Assembly (NCBI GenBank): GCA_023974075.1
Contig: CM043787.1
Span: forward strand, 40,809,668-40,873,667
DNA length: 64,000 nucleotides
Direction of reading: 5' to 3'
Source: Chaenocephalus aceratus
Lineage: Eukaryota > Chordata > Actinopteri > Perciformes > Channichthyidae
The notes under the pieces were generated by a model, which saw nothing but the letters and a program-made list of their open reading frames with translations, had not been told where the DNA came from and ran no database searches. Numbering within the stretch: position 1 is the stretch's first letter; every line of letters begins with the position of its first letter. Shown here piece after piece: positions 24,273 through 37,582 of this stretch. The position numbers were made by a program, and so were the translations under genes.

Positions 24273-25467
24273 GTAAGTGTGCATCAGATAATAACAACTC
24301 AAACTACAACAACATACAAAACTGCTCGTCAAGCAGCAGAAGGACAGGGTCACTTGCATGTGTGTCAATGTAAATGAATCCAGATTGGTTAGAGCTGCTT
24401 TTAAATACTGTTTCTGCTGCATTTAGTCTACTATTAAGATAAGACAGGATAATATAAAACTTGATGATGATCCCATAGGTATCATTAATTAGTCATTTGA
24501 GCTAGACTTAGGAAATATAAAATATGCAGTAGCAATGTGTAAAATAAGTGTTTTAATGAAAATAATAGTTTAAAGGCTCTAACAGACATAATTCAAACAA
24601 AGTTATTCCTAATGGTACCTTTTGCATAGGCCTCTATACACCTTAAAACAATTTCTTTGTTGTTATGGTAATATCAGAGATCCCTTAAAACACTTTTATT
24701 TTTGCTCCACACTCAATTGTGGCATAATCGTCACAATTTCCTCAAAGCCCTAAAGACAGATACAAAAAAATGTATGGTAATGTAAAGAGTGCAAAAAGGG
24801 AGTGTAAAAGAAAATGAGGACACACCTCGATGGCTTTAAGGCTGTTTTCTCTATACCTTTCCCTTCCACTTCGTGAACACTCCAGACGGGACTGTCATTA
24901 TAAATCTCCCGCAGGATGGGCTTTGAGTAAGGAATGAGAGCCGTTTTGCTAAAAGAACACACACTTGTAATGCCGTCTCCATTCCCAAAAGGTTACCCAC
25001 TTTGTTTGGATTGTAATGGCGCTAGTGACTGTGGAGAGCTTCACGGGACACATTTGATTTAAATGTTTCTATCTAAAAAATGTGCACATAGTCTAAGTAA
25101 AATCACTTGGCACCCACATCTGCATGTACATCCCCTGCTGTTACTGACTTTGAGCACTTTCCAACTTATAGCTTTGATATAACTGAAAAACATGTATTTT
25201 ACAGAAACTAACTGTTCTGCTTCCTGAAAAACAGAATAGCAGTAGGTTACAAATACATTATTTGCCTCATCTAGGTATAAACTAGCACTGGATGTTCTTT
25301 ATTAAGCATCTCGTAACCAGTATGTAAAATCAAACATTGCAGACATAATCCTCAGAGAGCGTTGGTTGAGGCTGACCTTCTTAGTTGCATCACCCTAGTA
25401 TTCTGAATAAACACAGACACACACTTTTAAGCACTTAAGTTGTATCAAACATTTATTAGTTGAACAT

Positions 25468-25560
25468 AATAATAATATTAATAATACATTTTATGTGTAT
25501 AGCACACTTTAAAAACAACGTCATCTCATGGTGCTTCACAATTGAATTATTAAAAGTTAT
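25468..25560. repeat. probable LINE/SINE tail-like repeat
   Basis: AATAATAATATTAATAATAC followed by a TTTATGTGTATAGCACACTT-like motif and GTGCTTCACAA resembles a common fish repeat tail. Assignment is from memory. Confidence 0.4.
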
Positions 25561-26135
25561 CTAATAAACATATTTAATAAAAACATTTGAAAATAAAATA
25601 CATACAAAACTATGGAGTTGAGTTAAAAAAAAAGATATAGATTGGAACCTGCTGTGTGTCACAGCAGTGTATTATTGCATTGGTAAGTGCTCGGTTTTAT
25701 TCAATAAATGTATGTTAACAGGACGCAAGTACTCAATTCAACCCTTTCAGCACCCTCCTCGTGTGCACAAGGTCAGGCCTTTTAGGCTGCAATTAATTAA
25801 AGTAATACAATGTACAAGATATAACAATTACACAAGGATAAAAAAAGAAAGAGCAGTACATCTAATACTTAAAGGTGGGGTAGGTAAGTTTCAGAAACCG
25901 GCTCGAGATACACTTTTTGTTATATTCCATGGAATGCTCTTAACATCCCGATAGCAATGAATATCTGAAGTGCTTTGACAAAAAATCCATAAAAAAATGT
26001 CATCTGTGGAAGCCGTAGTACTGTAAAAAGCACAACCAATCCGGGCTTTGCCGCCCTGTCTGTCAGCCTTCCATCTCGTGCACGCACAAATGTATCTCGT
26101 GCCCTCATTGGGCGTGCATTGCAGCAGTACTTCAG

Positions 26136-26648
26136 TAGAGGCTTCTCAATACTCAAATTTCCCCTCCTCGACTCCTCGACTCCTCGGTCCTAAATGCACA
26201 CCGAGGACCGAGGATCGAGCGTCGAGGAGGCTCTCTGGAGGAGCTATAACCGAGGATACAATGATGGTTCCTCCACGGCTCCTCCGCGGATGCATTTCCG
26301 GGAACGGTGGAGGCGTGACGCACGGCCGGACTTATCTCAGCCAATGACAGCTCTGCATGCAACCCCTGGATATTATTTTAGAACCTGCTTTCATCGCAAC
26401 GCGATGTTTACAGAGAGAACAGCTGTGAGGTCCGTGCAGAAAGCAGAGCAGTGTGTATAATATATATCACTCAGTATAACAGACCTACTCTTTTTATTTG
26501 CTTTAGTTTAGTAGATATCTACAAACAAAGAGTCGATACTTTTCTAAAACCATTTAGTGCTTCACAATAAAATACACAACGGCTGTAGCCTGATTATGCT
26601 TTAGGAGCTGTACGTGTGTGTGGTACAGTGTGTAGGTGTGTGTTGTCC

Positions 26649-26712
<64 letters not shown>

Positions 26713-27287
26713 GTACAGTGCGTAGATGCGGCGGACAGACGGGTCTCAGTTGGTTTGGTGTCCTATGCTTACTTTTAATACTTGCAAATACAACTTTTGG
26801 CCCGTAATTTCAATTCCCCATTTCAGCGACTAGAGAGAGGGGGGGGGATATATCCAGTCTCTGATTGTGTTACGTTATTATGAGAGTGCTCTCATACTTT
26901 AAATTGCATATATTTATATACATATATTTGTGTGTGTGTACGCATCTGTAGCCTGGTATTGTCTCATTATACCGCACTCTCAATGAATTCAAAGTAAATA
27001 TGTGGGGGAACGATGTTCAGCTGATCCAGCAGAGATTATAAAATATGAAAAAACACTCGACAGCTGATGCAGCTGTTGCCACGTAATAATGACGGACGTC
27101 GCTTTAATATGACCGCTCAGAGGAGAGGAGTTCTCATTTCTTTAAACGTCTGCTGCTTCCCCTCCTCTCTCCTCGGTTCCCCTCCTCGGTCCTCCGCTCG
27201 CATCTCCTGTGGGCGGGTCTAAGTATCGAGGAGGGGAGTCGAGGAGGGGAGTCGAGGAGGGGAAATTTGAGTATTGAGAAGCCTCTA
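26136..27287. mobile_element. unclassified TIR element nested in the MITE
   Basis: The termini TAGAGGCTTCTCAATACTCA.. and ..TGAGTATTGAGAAGCCTCTA are perfect inverted repeats. They are followed inward by stacked GAGGAGGGGAGTCGAGGAGG-type units at the right end and CTCCTCGACTCCTCGG at the left. A TA flank is possible but not provable. There is no transposase ORF, and a (GT)n array lies at 26650-26711. Confidence 0.75.
26650..26711. repeat. (GT)n microsatellite
   Basis: About 60 bp of GT inside the nested element. Confidence 0.95.
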
Positions 27288-28017
27288 ATGACTCGCCAGC
27301 TACAGGCGGCCACTTTCACCAGTCTGCTAACGTCATGTGCGCGTTCATGTGTGTTGGAGGAGGTGCTCTGTAAGGAAGTCTGAAGGAAGGGGCGGATTCT
27401 TTTCGGCTGTGTAATTTCAAATGTTAGTGCACTCGAGCCGGTTTCTGAAACTTACCTACCCCACCTTTAACTAATGACTCAAAGGGAGATGGAAATGAAA
27501 GGCTAATGACTGTATTCATTAAGGAACTGGAGTTATGAAACGTGTCCTTTTTCAACCAAAGTGCTGATAAACTCAGAAATTCAACATTATTATGTCTAAA
27601 TAATCTTAACAAAAGTTAATCTATAGGATAATATTGTCAATATATCTGGATATATTAAGACTGTGTATAAAGTCCTGTACATATTTTAGTATATTATATT
27701 TATGTATATTTGAATTATATGTAATTCAATATATATATTTAAATTATATATATTATATATTTTAGAATCTTGATCTTGAAAAATATGGTGACATGTGTAA
27801 GGAGTCAGAGTCATTGCTGCTATAGCTGCATTGTTAAGTTGCCAAACAACCAGAAGAACCAATAGCCACTAAGCAGTACATGTATGTTTTAATTTAATGT
27901 TAAGATTATTTATTTTACTGAAGATCACAACCAACTGTGTGTTTGCCTGAGAGTACACAGCCTGTTCTTGGACCAATTTTCCACTGGAATTCTTGATGAA
28001 AACCCCCAAATTACATC

Positions 28018-28228
28018 TCCCCTTTTTCTACTGTCTCCTCTCCTCCTCTCCTCTCTCCTCTCCTCTCCTCTCCTCTCCTCCTCTCCTCTCCTCTCCTCCT
28101 CTCTCTCCTCTACTCTCCTCAACTCTCCTCTCCTCTCCTATCCTCAACTCTCCTCAACTCTCCTATCCTATCCTCTCCTCGTATCTCCTCTCCTCAACTC
28201 TCCTCTCCTCTTATCTCCTCTCCTCTTC
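28018..28228. repeat. (CCTCT)n polypyrimidine array
   Basis: About 210 bp of CTCCT-type pentamers interspersed with CAACT and TATCC variants. The plus strand is almost purine-free. Confidence 0.92.
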
Positions 28229-31141
28229 AAGAAGGATTTACGGGGCTTGCTAATGCAGGCGGGGCGGAAGGGCAACACTATGCTCTGCTGTCCTCTCTGG
28301 CCAAGTCTGATTAATGGACCAGGTGGCCACCCCACTCTGGACGGAGAGGGAAACAGAGAGATGAGACAGATACATGAGCAGGACAGATGAAAAGAGAGAG
28401 AAACGGTGTTTAGAGATAGCTTGAATCAGGGATAGGGATGGCAAGAAGTTACAAAATGTGTGATTAGTAGGTTAGAAAGATGGAACAAGAGAGAAAACAG
28501 ATTGGCGATGTTAAAAGTGTTTAGCTAAGGACAACAAAAGTGTGTAAAACAAATCTTTTCACTCTTCCTCTCCCACTGCCCCTCTTTACACCCCACCACT
28601 ATTTTACTTTATTTATGTAATCAGATTTGCTTTACCTCCTTCCATAACCACGAGATGGTGGATAAGATATATGTACAGTAATGGGCATGCTCTCATTTTT
28701 ATGGCAGATATAATAGGAGGATATGCAGATTATTGCCACTGTAGCCATTCCCACTTCCTCTTCTCTCCTGGTATCCCTTCTTTCTTTGCCCACTTTACCT
28801 CCAAGAAAAGTGGCTGTTCTTCCTCATTGCCATTCCTATCATCATCAATTCAGCTAACTGCTGGCCATGAGAGAACACCTCTCTCTGTCTTGTCATTCCC
28901 TTTCTGCATCCTGCATTCTCCCATCCTCTCCCAACCTCACATACTCAATCATCGACTTCTCTCACTTTCACACTGCACTTTCCCTATTCATTTGTCTTCC
29001 TCATTGTCCTCTTCTTCAAGACCTGTTTCTCTCTACATTCGTCCCAAACTCCTCCCTCTCTCAGTCTCATGTAAATGATTTTTTTTCTCTGTGTACTGTA
29101 CATGTTTTGCTTGGTCAGTGTTGCATTCCCAGATGGAATACATTCTGCATTCGATTAAGACAGATAGTGAAGGTGTTGCTTCACATAAATTATGGTCTTC
29201 TGATGATGAAAAATATTTGCAGTGTCGTGTAGTGAGTCCCCGATGAGTAGCAAACAAATGACAGAAAATGCTCAAGAGAATTTGAAAAGATGTATTTGAA
29301 AATAACTAAGCTTCACAACTAAAAAGTGAGACATAATGCTGAGGAACTTAATAATAATTGAATTTAATATGTACGGTCATGTAAGGGGTTTGTAATAACT
29401 TGCCTCCCAATTCTTCTGGGGAACGATATGATTTATAAAACTGCTCACAAACCAGCTCACACACCCCCCCCCCCCGCCTGTATTCTATCACCATCGCTCT
29501 ACAGTTTGCCTGCTTTTCCTTACCCTTGCCACCGTGTTCAAAGTCAGCCATCAATATGCATATGTGTGTCTCTAAGCAGGAGTCGGGTATGGACCATACA
29601 CGAATCAGTCTATAGGATTTGCATTGACCTTTGACCTCCCACTCACTCCTCTGCCTGCATCACTTGTTTCTGTTATAGCTGCAGGAAGTATAAGCAACCA
29701 CATCCATTTCAAGAGGTCAGGAAACATAATATTGACTGGAAACACAATTTATATTTCTCATTAAAATAAAAAAAACGTATGAAGCTGTATGTATGTTGCA
29801 TCCTCATGTTGGGATGAGACATATTTGGTGGTTTTCCAGTCATGTTAGCATGCAGGGCTTACTCACGGTTCTCTGACTGGAGTGCAAAACACCAGAATGG
29901 CAAAACTGTGATTCTCAACAAGGATTCAGTTTGGCCATGCTATAGCAGAACAAACTAAAACCGTGAAAGGTTCACTATGAGAGATGTGATAAGCTTTGTG
30001 TTCATTAATCTCAGCAGTTTGTGTTATGTTTTCTTTACCTTTTTGAGAATGTGAAAACAGTATGAGAATCAATCAATTAACTTTACTGGCATGATAAATC
30101 ATATCATAATGTAATAATGTTAATAGTAAAAATTCCAGCTACTGTAAGTCAGTGCAGTCTTCTCTCCTGCTCCTTACAGTACCCCCCCCTTTCTCTCCTC
30201 CTTTACCCTAAACTCATTCTCCGTCTATATTACAGGCATAACACAGATTAGACTTAATTAAAATCTGTGTCTGACAAACTTGCTTCATAAGAGACTCAGT
30301 CGTGCTGCTTCACCCCTCGGGGCCCCTAACACCAGATCTCATCACTGTTAGTCCGGCAATACCGTCATTATAGCCTTATCTATTATCTACATGATTTGCC
30401 AGGGGTGAAAAGCTGTTGATTTGTAGCAGAGTCATTTGGCTGTCTTGTGTCCGGGCTGACCCCAGGGCAACAACAGCTAGTCAGTCATTAACCGCAGAGC
30501 TTACACATCCCTGCTTACAGGTTAAGTACAGCTGGTTAGGATAGGATAGCAGCGGTGTTGGGACTATGCCTTGTAGAAATGCCTGATCCCTTGTGGAAAT
30601 AACAGTTGCTCTGTGTCAGATATTTGTCAAAAACTAATGTTTCTAACGCTGTGAGGAATTCTTCACTGCAGAGGGCAAAAAGATAATTGGACATGGCTGA
30701 TGGTGGTGTTTATGTACACCGTTGCAGTGCATTTTGCATTATTCAAAGTTCTAGCTGAAATATCCTTTTCAAACTGTTCTTCTTCCGTTTATCTCCATCT
30801 CTCCTTTTATGATGGAAATAGATTTGAAAATGGAAAATTATTACTGATAATGGGTTTTACATGGATACAGCCCAGCAGTCAATTACGTTATCAAACTGTC
30901 AATAGTAACTGTTTTTGCACACTTGTAAATCACTGTTACCACAAGAGGACCTAGACTCGAGCATCAGTCATTAATGTGAACGAAATACATTAGGTTGATG
31001 GTTACAGTAGTTTGTGCTATTAGCTACGACAGACTGACATAGACGATTTCGCAATGTCACATTTATTGACATTGCAGGCTAAACAGTATAAATCAACAAA
31101 CGTTGTAAGTAAACTGAAACTCAATTCTGTTGTCTCCTCAG

Positions 31142-31408
31142 ATCCTCCCATACTGGACCCAGGCGACCCGGATGTGCGTTCAAGGAACTATCAGATGGTG
31201 ACCCTGAGGTGTACGGTGATTCGCTCATTCCCGACACGCCTTATAGACATCCGCTGGTTCCGTAATGGCGAAATAATCCGCATGCCCATGCCAGACACTA
31301 AGGAGAAGCCAGAGCTGAAGTTTAAGCTGGACCCCACCAACAACGGCTCGTATGAGTGTCGAGTCACCAATAGTGCAGGGACATCAACATGTGTATTTAA
31401 TGTCTCTG
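31142..31408 (+). CDS. mdga1: mdga1 exon: Ig6
   Basis: The acceptor is ..TGTCTCCTCAG at 31141 and the donor is GTAAGC at 31409. It is 267 nt, phase 1 in and out. The reading is YPPILDPGDPDVRSRNYQ, first Cys in VTLRCTVIRS, core Trp in IRWFRNGEI, then LDPTNNGSYECRVTNSAG (second Cys) and CVFNVSG. Sequons are NGS and NVS. It is the last Ig domain before the fibronectin III module and is separated from it by a 180-bp intron. Confidence 0.93.
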
Positions 31409-31588
31409 GTAAGCAAATGACATGAGCCAACTGTGAACTGCTACACCTGAAAGTAATCTGTCTAAATCAATGTATCTACTGGTAATCCATCTCTCCAACT
31501 CTTTCATGCTCAACATGGTGCATTTATCTGTTCTTTATGATTAATGTATCAATGATATGTTGTTCTCTCTCCCTCCCTCATCTCACAG
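31409..31588 (+). other. mdga1 intron between Ig6 and FNIII
   Basis: A 180-bp intron, nothing else recognised. Confidence 0.85.
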
Positions 31589-31737
31589 CACAACCCTACA
31601 ATGCTGAGTTTTACTTCGACACACCCAACCCAGTGCGAATTCAAAAAGGAAACAACTATTCCTACAACCTGCAGTGGACACAGAGAGATCCTGAGGCCAC
31701 GGATCGTATCATAGGTTACTGGATTAATGTTCGAAAG
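31589..31737 (+). CDS. mdga1: mdga1 exon: fibronectin III, first part
   Basis: The acceptor is ..CCTCATCTCACAG at 31588 and the donor is GTAAAG at 31738. It enters in phase 1 and leaves in phase 0 (149 nt). It encodes AQPYNAEFYFDTPNPVRIQK, then NNYSYNLQWTQRDPEATD and RIIGYWINVRK. EFYFDTPNP and LQWTQR are near-identical to the MDGA1 FNIII start as I remember it. The partner exon lies 26 kb downstream because the intervening intron contains the duplicated 12.5-kb block and the N gap. Confidence 0.93.
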
Positions 31738-32106
31738 GTAAAGGAATACTGCACATATACATAGGTATACATCACACACTCCCATGCATGCAAGCCTATG
31801 AAAGCACATGTACATACAGTACGCACAGCTAGCCAATACACATGCACTCACATGTAGCACACATGTAGCAACTAGCTAACTTCTGGTTCAGCCCAAGGCA
31901 TATTTTGGTCACATGGTTTATTTATTAGGTTTGGTATCACCTTCACTGAACAGACTAACAACTTGTGTATGGCAAACACACAAACGCACAAGTCCTTGAA
32001 GAGGGGAGTGTGTAGCTAAGTAAACATGAGGCTTTATGAGCTTGGGCAGTGTCCGGCGTATGTAGTCAATCAATGGAGACCTGAACTGAATTACAACAAT
32101 TTCACA

Positions 32107-32165
32107 GCCTCTCCTCTCCTCTCCTCTCCTCTCCTCTCCTCTCCTCTCCTCTCCTTTCCTCTCTT
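32107..32165. repeat. (CTCCT)n array at the start of the duplicated block
   Basis: A pentamer array ending CTTTCCTCTCTTCTAG. The second copy of the block begins inside the same array directly after the N gap, so a contig end falls in this simple repeat. Confidence 0.92.
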
Positions 32166-32375
32166 CTAGCTTTATTTGTGACGGTCATTTTCTTTACAAG
32201 TTTTTACCTTAAAATAACCCATTTACTTCCAGATTACTCTGATGCAATTCCTACCAATTGTTAAAAAGATGTTGTATAGAGGTCCGCTGTTTACAGAAAT
32301 CTACCTGCAATAAGCACATCTTATAAGGCTTTCAATATATCAGAATGGATAGAAATGGGAGCAGGGCCAAACATA

Positions 32376-35374
32376 CAACCCAGTCTCACGGCATTTCGTG
32401 TTCACCAACACGATTTTTAATCTATTGATTCGTGTTCACCAACACGATTTGCCCCTTTTTTTCGTGTTGCACAGCACGATTTTAAAAGCAATGTATTTCT
32501 ACTGGTAACGTGTTTCGTGCCTGCAGGCTGCAGCACGTCTTTTTTCCGGTCAGGTCGTGGGAGACCGGAAGCTGTGTGGTTCATAAAAACATGTTCTTAC
32601 TCAATATCAAGCCACAGTTATTGCTTTTATTTTAAATCGTATAATTTCGGACTTTTGTTGTCGTCTGTGAGGAAAAAAATGGGGCTCAGAGCCTCAGGAT
32701 ACTGAAATCTGTATTTTTTAAATCTTTTTTTCCTTCTAATTTGTTATTCTTTTCAAAATAACACACTGTTATTTACTCACCAATAACACACAATTACCCT
32801 TGCTTTTATTTATTGGTTTAATTCCATAATCTCGGGCTTTTTTGGTGTCCGTCAGGAACTGAATTTCAAAATAAATATAACCGGAAACAGACGTAGGCAT
32901 TTCGAGCGATTACCCAAGATCCTCAGCTATGGTTTTAAGCTCGCTGATTGGATGTGTTAGCCGCAATGCATGCTGGGATTTGGTGTTTATATTATGTGAA
33001 ATCCGGAAAACATTTTAAAAGTATAAAATAATACTTAATTCCGAGTGCTCTTGCTTTTCTCTTTGAAAGTCATCACATAACGGCATTGTAATACACGGTT
33101 CGGCTGCATTACATATTACAGATCTACCGTAGTTCTTTATTTAGAGAGCCCTGATGAGAAGACCTTTGGAAAAACAGGAAGAAATGCCGCCGAAACTGAA
33201 TACTTGACGTGGATCATAAATATATCAACAATTAAACAACATCTTAAATTTCTCTTCACACAATACGTCTCCTTGCAGTATCAACACTAATTCGGCTGCC
33301 TTTTACATTTGATCTAATTCATAGATAGGTTATATTTACACCATAACGGTGCACAGCTGATAGAAAAGGACTGTAGTTTTCAAAGATATTACTGATTTTC
33401 TTTGAATGTAAAAATGTAAATACTGAGTCTGAAATAGTATAGCAATATGCTGTAAAATGATGTGAAAGCATGCATAAAACTATACATCTTCAGATGTTGT
33501 ACATACACACTAATAATACAAAGTTATTATGGCTGTGTGCACCTTGTGTGCACCTCCTAGTGGTTAAAGCACGTTATTGAATTATTGTTTTTATGTGTTA
33601 TATTTGATTACAAAAATATTAAGAGTACATACTTTCATAGGGGGAAAGTATAAATAGAAATATAGAATATAAAAAATCAAGAAGATACTATAAGTGATCT
33701 CTACAATAAAACAGTGTAGTGCAGGATGTACACCATAGACTGTATATATAAAGATGTACACAGATATTAATAGGAGGAGGTGCAAAACAGAAAAACGGTT
33801 TAACCTTTATTTAAACATTAAATATTAAATATTAAGCCTGACAAAGTAATTAACGTCTAATATATTGCTTTCCTGCAATGTTAACTATGTTGAAGCACTT
33901 ATTTAACTGATATTATACACATTAATTATACTCTTTATGTAGATAGAATAAGAAATGTGCAGAATATGACAGTGTAAGGTGGAAGTATACACACATATTG
34001 ATAGATGTCTTGTAATGCACTGTTGAGGACCTGTGACCCAAGTTTTTCATTCATTCCATAACTACACCGTAGTTGTGTATGATATGTCAATAAACCTTTG
34101 AAAATCTTGAAAGGGATGTGCAAATAGCCATAATATACAGTCTTTAATTAACTATTAGTAGAGAATAACGAGTAATGAATATACTTTATTACTTGTTTCC
34201 ATGCATGTCAATTGCAGATACATGTTTAGTCTTCTCAAGCACCAACTATCAAATATCTCTTCTGATTGTTGGCACTTGACAATCACCTTACCTGAATTTT
34301 ACTCAGGTGTAACTAAAGTCTGATTTAAGGGTTGTTTATATTTCACATAATTAATCAGAATCTGCAAAGTAATTCAAATAAATGCAGTGGAGTAAAAATA
34401 CCAGGTTAACCTCTGAATTGTAGTGGAGTAGAATTACAAAGTAGCAATGAGCTGTCATGTGGGTAGACGGCATTAATATAATGCTGCGCATTATGGACAC
34501 AAGTGATTTTCACCCATTTATTAATTATATGTTTTACATTTGATAACACCAATGTGTTTAATAATGGCAACTTCTAATTGTGGGAAAAACGAAAACGTTC
34601 AGTAGAGACGTCCCATAGAACATTTTGTGAAACACAATAGCCAGCATGTGTAGTTCTGGAGGGGTGTTCAATTCCAGTTTTGGATAGTCTGGCGTGGTTT
34701 CGTTCCATTTCACACAGCTGTTTGACGCTCTGCGTAACCTTACGGGAACTGTAGTCCTAAACGATAGCTGGGGATTATGGGTAGTGTAGTGTCTTCGGCC
34801 ATCCTAAACTCAGTAATGTTGACAATCGCAATGATGCTCGAAATGTCCCTTATAGGCCTACGTCTGTTTCCGGTTATTTTTATTTTGAAATTCAGTTCCT
34901 CACGGACACCAAAAAAGCCCGAGATTATGGAATTAAACCAATAAATAAAAGCAAGGATAATTGTGTGTTATTGGTGAGTAAATAACAGTGTGTTATTTTG
35001 AAAAGAATAACAAATTAGAAGGAAATTAATATTTAAAAATACAGATTTCAGTATCCTGAGGCTCTGAGTCCCATTTATTTTCCTCACAGACGGCAACAAA
35101 AGTCCGAAATTATACGATTTAAAATAAAAGCAATAATTGTGGCTTGATATTGAGTAAGAACATGTTTTTTATGAACCACACAGCTTCCGGTCTTCCACGA
35201 CCCGACCGGAGAAAATGCTGCAGCCTGCAGGCACGAAACACGTTACCAGTAGAAAACATTGCTCTTAAAATCGTGCTGTGCAACACGAAAAAAAGGGGCA
35301 AATCGTGATGGTGAACACGAATCAATAGATTAAAAATCGTGTTGGTGAACACGCAATGCCGTGAGACTGGGTTG
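32376..35374. mobile_element. 3.0-kb long-TIR transposon, unclassified (copy A)
   Basis: The termini CAACCCAGTCTCACGGCAT.. and the exact complement at 35356-35374 are flanked by a 7-bp duplication AAACATA at 32369-32375 and 35375-35381. Terminal inverted repeats run about 520 bp (32376-32898 and 34856-35374). Close to each end are small hairpins of the form CGTGTT-CACC-AACACG, twice, and CGTGTTGCACAGCACG. The 1.96-kb centre has no transposase ORF. The superfamily is not determined; a 7-bp duplication is unusual. Confidence 0.85.
34290..34455. repeat. fragment of the CAGAGGTG hAT MITE family
   Basis: The stretch ..CTGAATTGTAGTGGAGTAGA.. ACAAAGTAGCA matches the interior of the MITE at 19478-19779. 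The fragment sits inside the long-TIR element and its own ends are not preserved. Confidence 0.55.
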
Positions 35375-37515
35375 AAACATAAAAAGCAAAGAGAATAAAA
35401 AGATAGAATGGACATTGTTGTTTGCTCATCAAATTGGGCCCATTATCAAAAATAAATAAAGGTAGAAATATATTTTTTCCATTCTTCGGTTCCTTCTTCT
35501 CCCCTCTCATATGTGCTCCTCTCTTCTTGTTCCCCCTTGTCATGTGTAGCAATCTCCGTCAGCTCTCATCACTCAGTCCTATCAAATGCGGACTCCATTG
35601 TCCACTCTTCAGTACTCAGAGGTGTAAAGATGAGATGCAGGCCCTAAAATGCCCCATTAAGGGGTTGCGCTTGATTTCCCCCGAACTAAGGTTATGCCTA
35701 ACCATCCTTTCAAACTTTTCACATACGTCCACATGACTTTGCTGTCTCTGCAAGATTCTAATTTGGAGAGCCAGACAAAAGCGTGTTCAGGGTGTTGTAA
35801 CCACTAACAAGACCAGACCAACGTCTCTCATTTCTCTAGTTGGTTTAAGAGAGCACAGGTTTTGTTTCCATATTTTATCTTTGCCTCAAATGATTGACTT
35901 TGAATTGATGTGACTTCCTTTTCACAGCCTGTGAGTGGTGTTTAATTAGTCTCGCAGTCACAAACTTGAATTTAGAATTACCTTACACTTAAATAACCTC
36001 TTACAACATCGCACTAACATCACCTTAAATCAGCTTTTTTGCCTGTAAACAAAACCAATTTTCCCAGGGAGATATATCGTATAGATTTTATTTGTCACAG
36101 TTAACATATACATAGCTGTTCTATAAACAAATAAATACGGTTTAAAAACTGACTGACTAATGCTACTAGTAATGACCGATATTACGGCTGATTATAAGGA
36201 TTTGATCTTCCAGAAACTCAAATACTTTTCTTCTAACCCCAAACAACCCCTCCTTTAAACCGTTATTTAGGCCCTCTGAGCGGGCCCCTGAACAAAGTGT
36301 GTAGCCTTTGTCCACAACAGGAGAGCAACCTCAGCCACCCTCTTGTTTTGTTTCAAACATCTATTCATAAATGACTGGCCTTGAGTCAGAAGACAGGAAG
36401 GATAATAGTGAATTATACACAACTAGCTGGGGGAGGTGTGTGTGCATGTCTGTGTTTGAGACACTGAAATAGGGAAATGCTGGGTCTGCCAGCTTGCTTT
36501 TGTGCGGATGAATGGCTAATTCCCCTCCTCCTTTAAGACTGGCTGCTTACCCCTCATTAAGTAAGACTCTACAGGGAGACCGAACATGAGCACTGGCCTA
36601 TGCACATTTGATCGCATGCATCAGCTCAGCCTCTGAAATCTCTCGCTCTACCTCTCTCTTGTTCCCTCTTCCTTTGTCCTCTGTCCATCGTCCATATCTT
36701 TCATCGTTCACACACCACCATCTCTTCCAATGTTCTAATACTTCCTTTTCCATCCCTCAGTCTTCACGCTCCCACTTGTGCTCCTCTCTCTCTCTCTCTC
36801 TCTCTGCTTTCCCTCTACCCTTTCGGTTATTCCTGCTCAGACTAAATGGGATTTAATGTTGGTGAGCCGTGCATCTGAATTGCATTGATAAATAATTGCT
36901 GAGTCTTTATGCTGGCAGTGTTCAAATAATAGGTAAGTGACAGTGTTGTACTTATTATATTTGGTTTAAATGTAATTTAATTTCAGGGTTTTCACCTGCA
37001 TGTTTTTACGTGGGTAAGAGAGCGGTAAAAATGAGAAGGAAAAAAAAGGAAAAGCAGACGGTGAGATTGAGCGGGGAAGTGAATGAAGGGGTGCGAAAGA
37101 GAGAAATAAGATGCAAATTAAAGAAAAAAAGCGAATCTCACTGGTCCTCTCGACTATTAAATAGAGTACCAGAACATTCAAATGTAATACCATCTCAATT
37201 TCACATCCCATCTATTTCTGCAACACTCTCCAGCTCATCCTCTTAACGCCCTGACACTCTATCTTTTTAGCACATATAAGATGACGTATGGGGTCCCAGA
37301 GGAGACATGAAGACACAGAGGGGAATTAAAGAGGACTCAGATCAGTTCATAGAGCACTTCTCTTCACTCTGGGTCTGAGCACATGCCAATCATTTAGTGT
37401 GTCCATTGCTTGTTGCTCCTATGTAAGTGGTTGTGTTTTTATAAATGGGGCTTTGTGAATAAATGTATGAATGATGGGCTAATGTATTCATTATCTGTTG
37501 GTACACCGTGCATGC

Positions 37516-37517
<2 letters not shown>

Positions 37518-37550
<33 letters not shown>

Positions 37551-37582
37551 TGTGTGTGTGTGTGGGTGTGTGTGTGTGTGTG
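37518..37582. repeat. (GT)n microsatellite at the Rex3 3' end (copy A)
   Basis: A GT array with GC and GG interruptions, directly abutting the 3' end of the minus-strand Rex3. Its counterpart is 50133-50198. Confidence 0.93.

Larger units (their letters stand above)
25873..27466. mobile_element. Kolobok-like TTAA MITE, copy 2, split by another element
   Basis: The ends AGGTGGGGTAGGTAAGTTTC and its exact complement are flanked by TTAA at 25869-25872 and 27467-27470. The terminal inverted repeat is perfect for at least 36 bases. It matches the copy at 7668-8048 over 25873-26110 and again over 27320-27466. The middle is occupied by an unrelated inverted-repeat element. Confidence 0.85.
24273..31141 (+). 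other. mdga1 intron between Ig5 and Ig6
   Basis: 6.9 kb, containing a probable dispersed repeat near 25.47-25.56 kb, the interrupted TTAA MITE at 25873-27466 and a polypyrimidine array at 28018-28228. The 28.5-31.1 kb part shows no recognisable element. Confidence 0.7.

Noticed and set aside
36966..37246. Overlapping 78-81 codon frames on both strands, repeated at 49580-49860
   Set aside because: Repeated only through the duplicated block; low complexity (Lys/Arg-rich or Ser-rich) with no domain.
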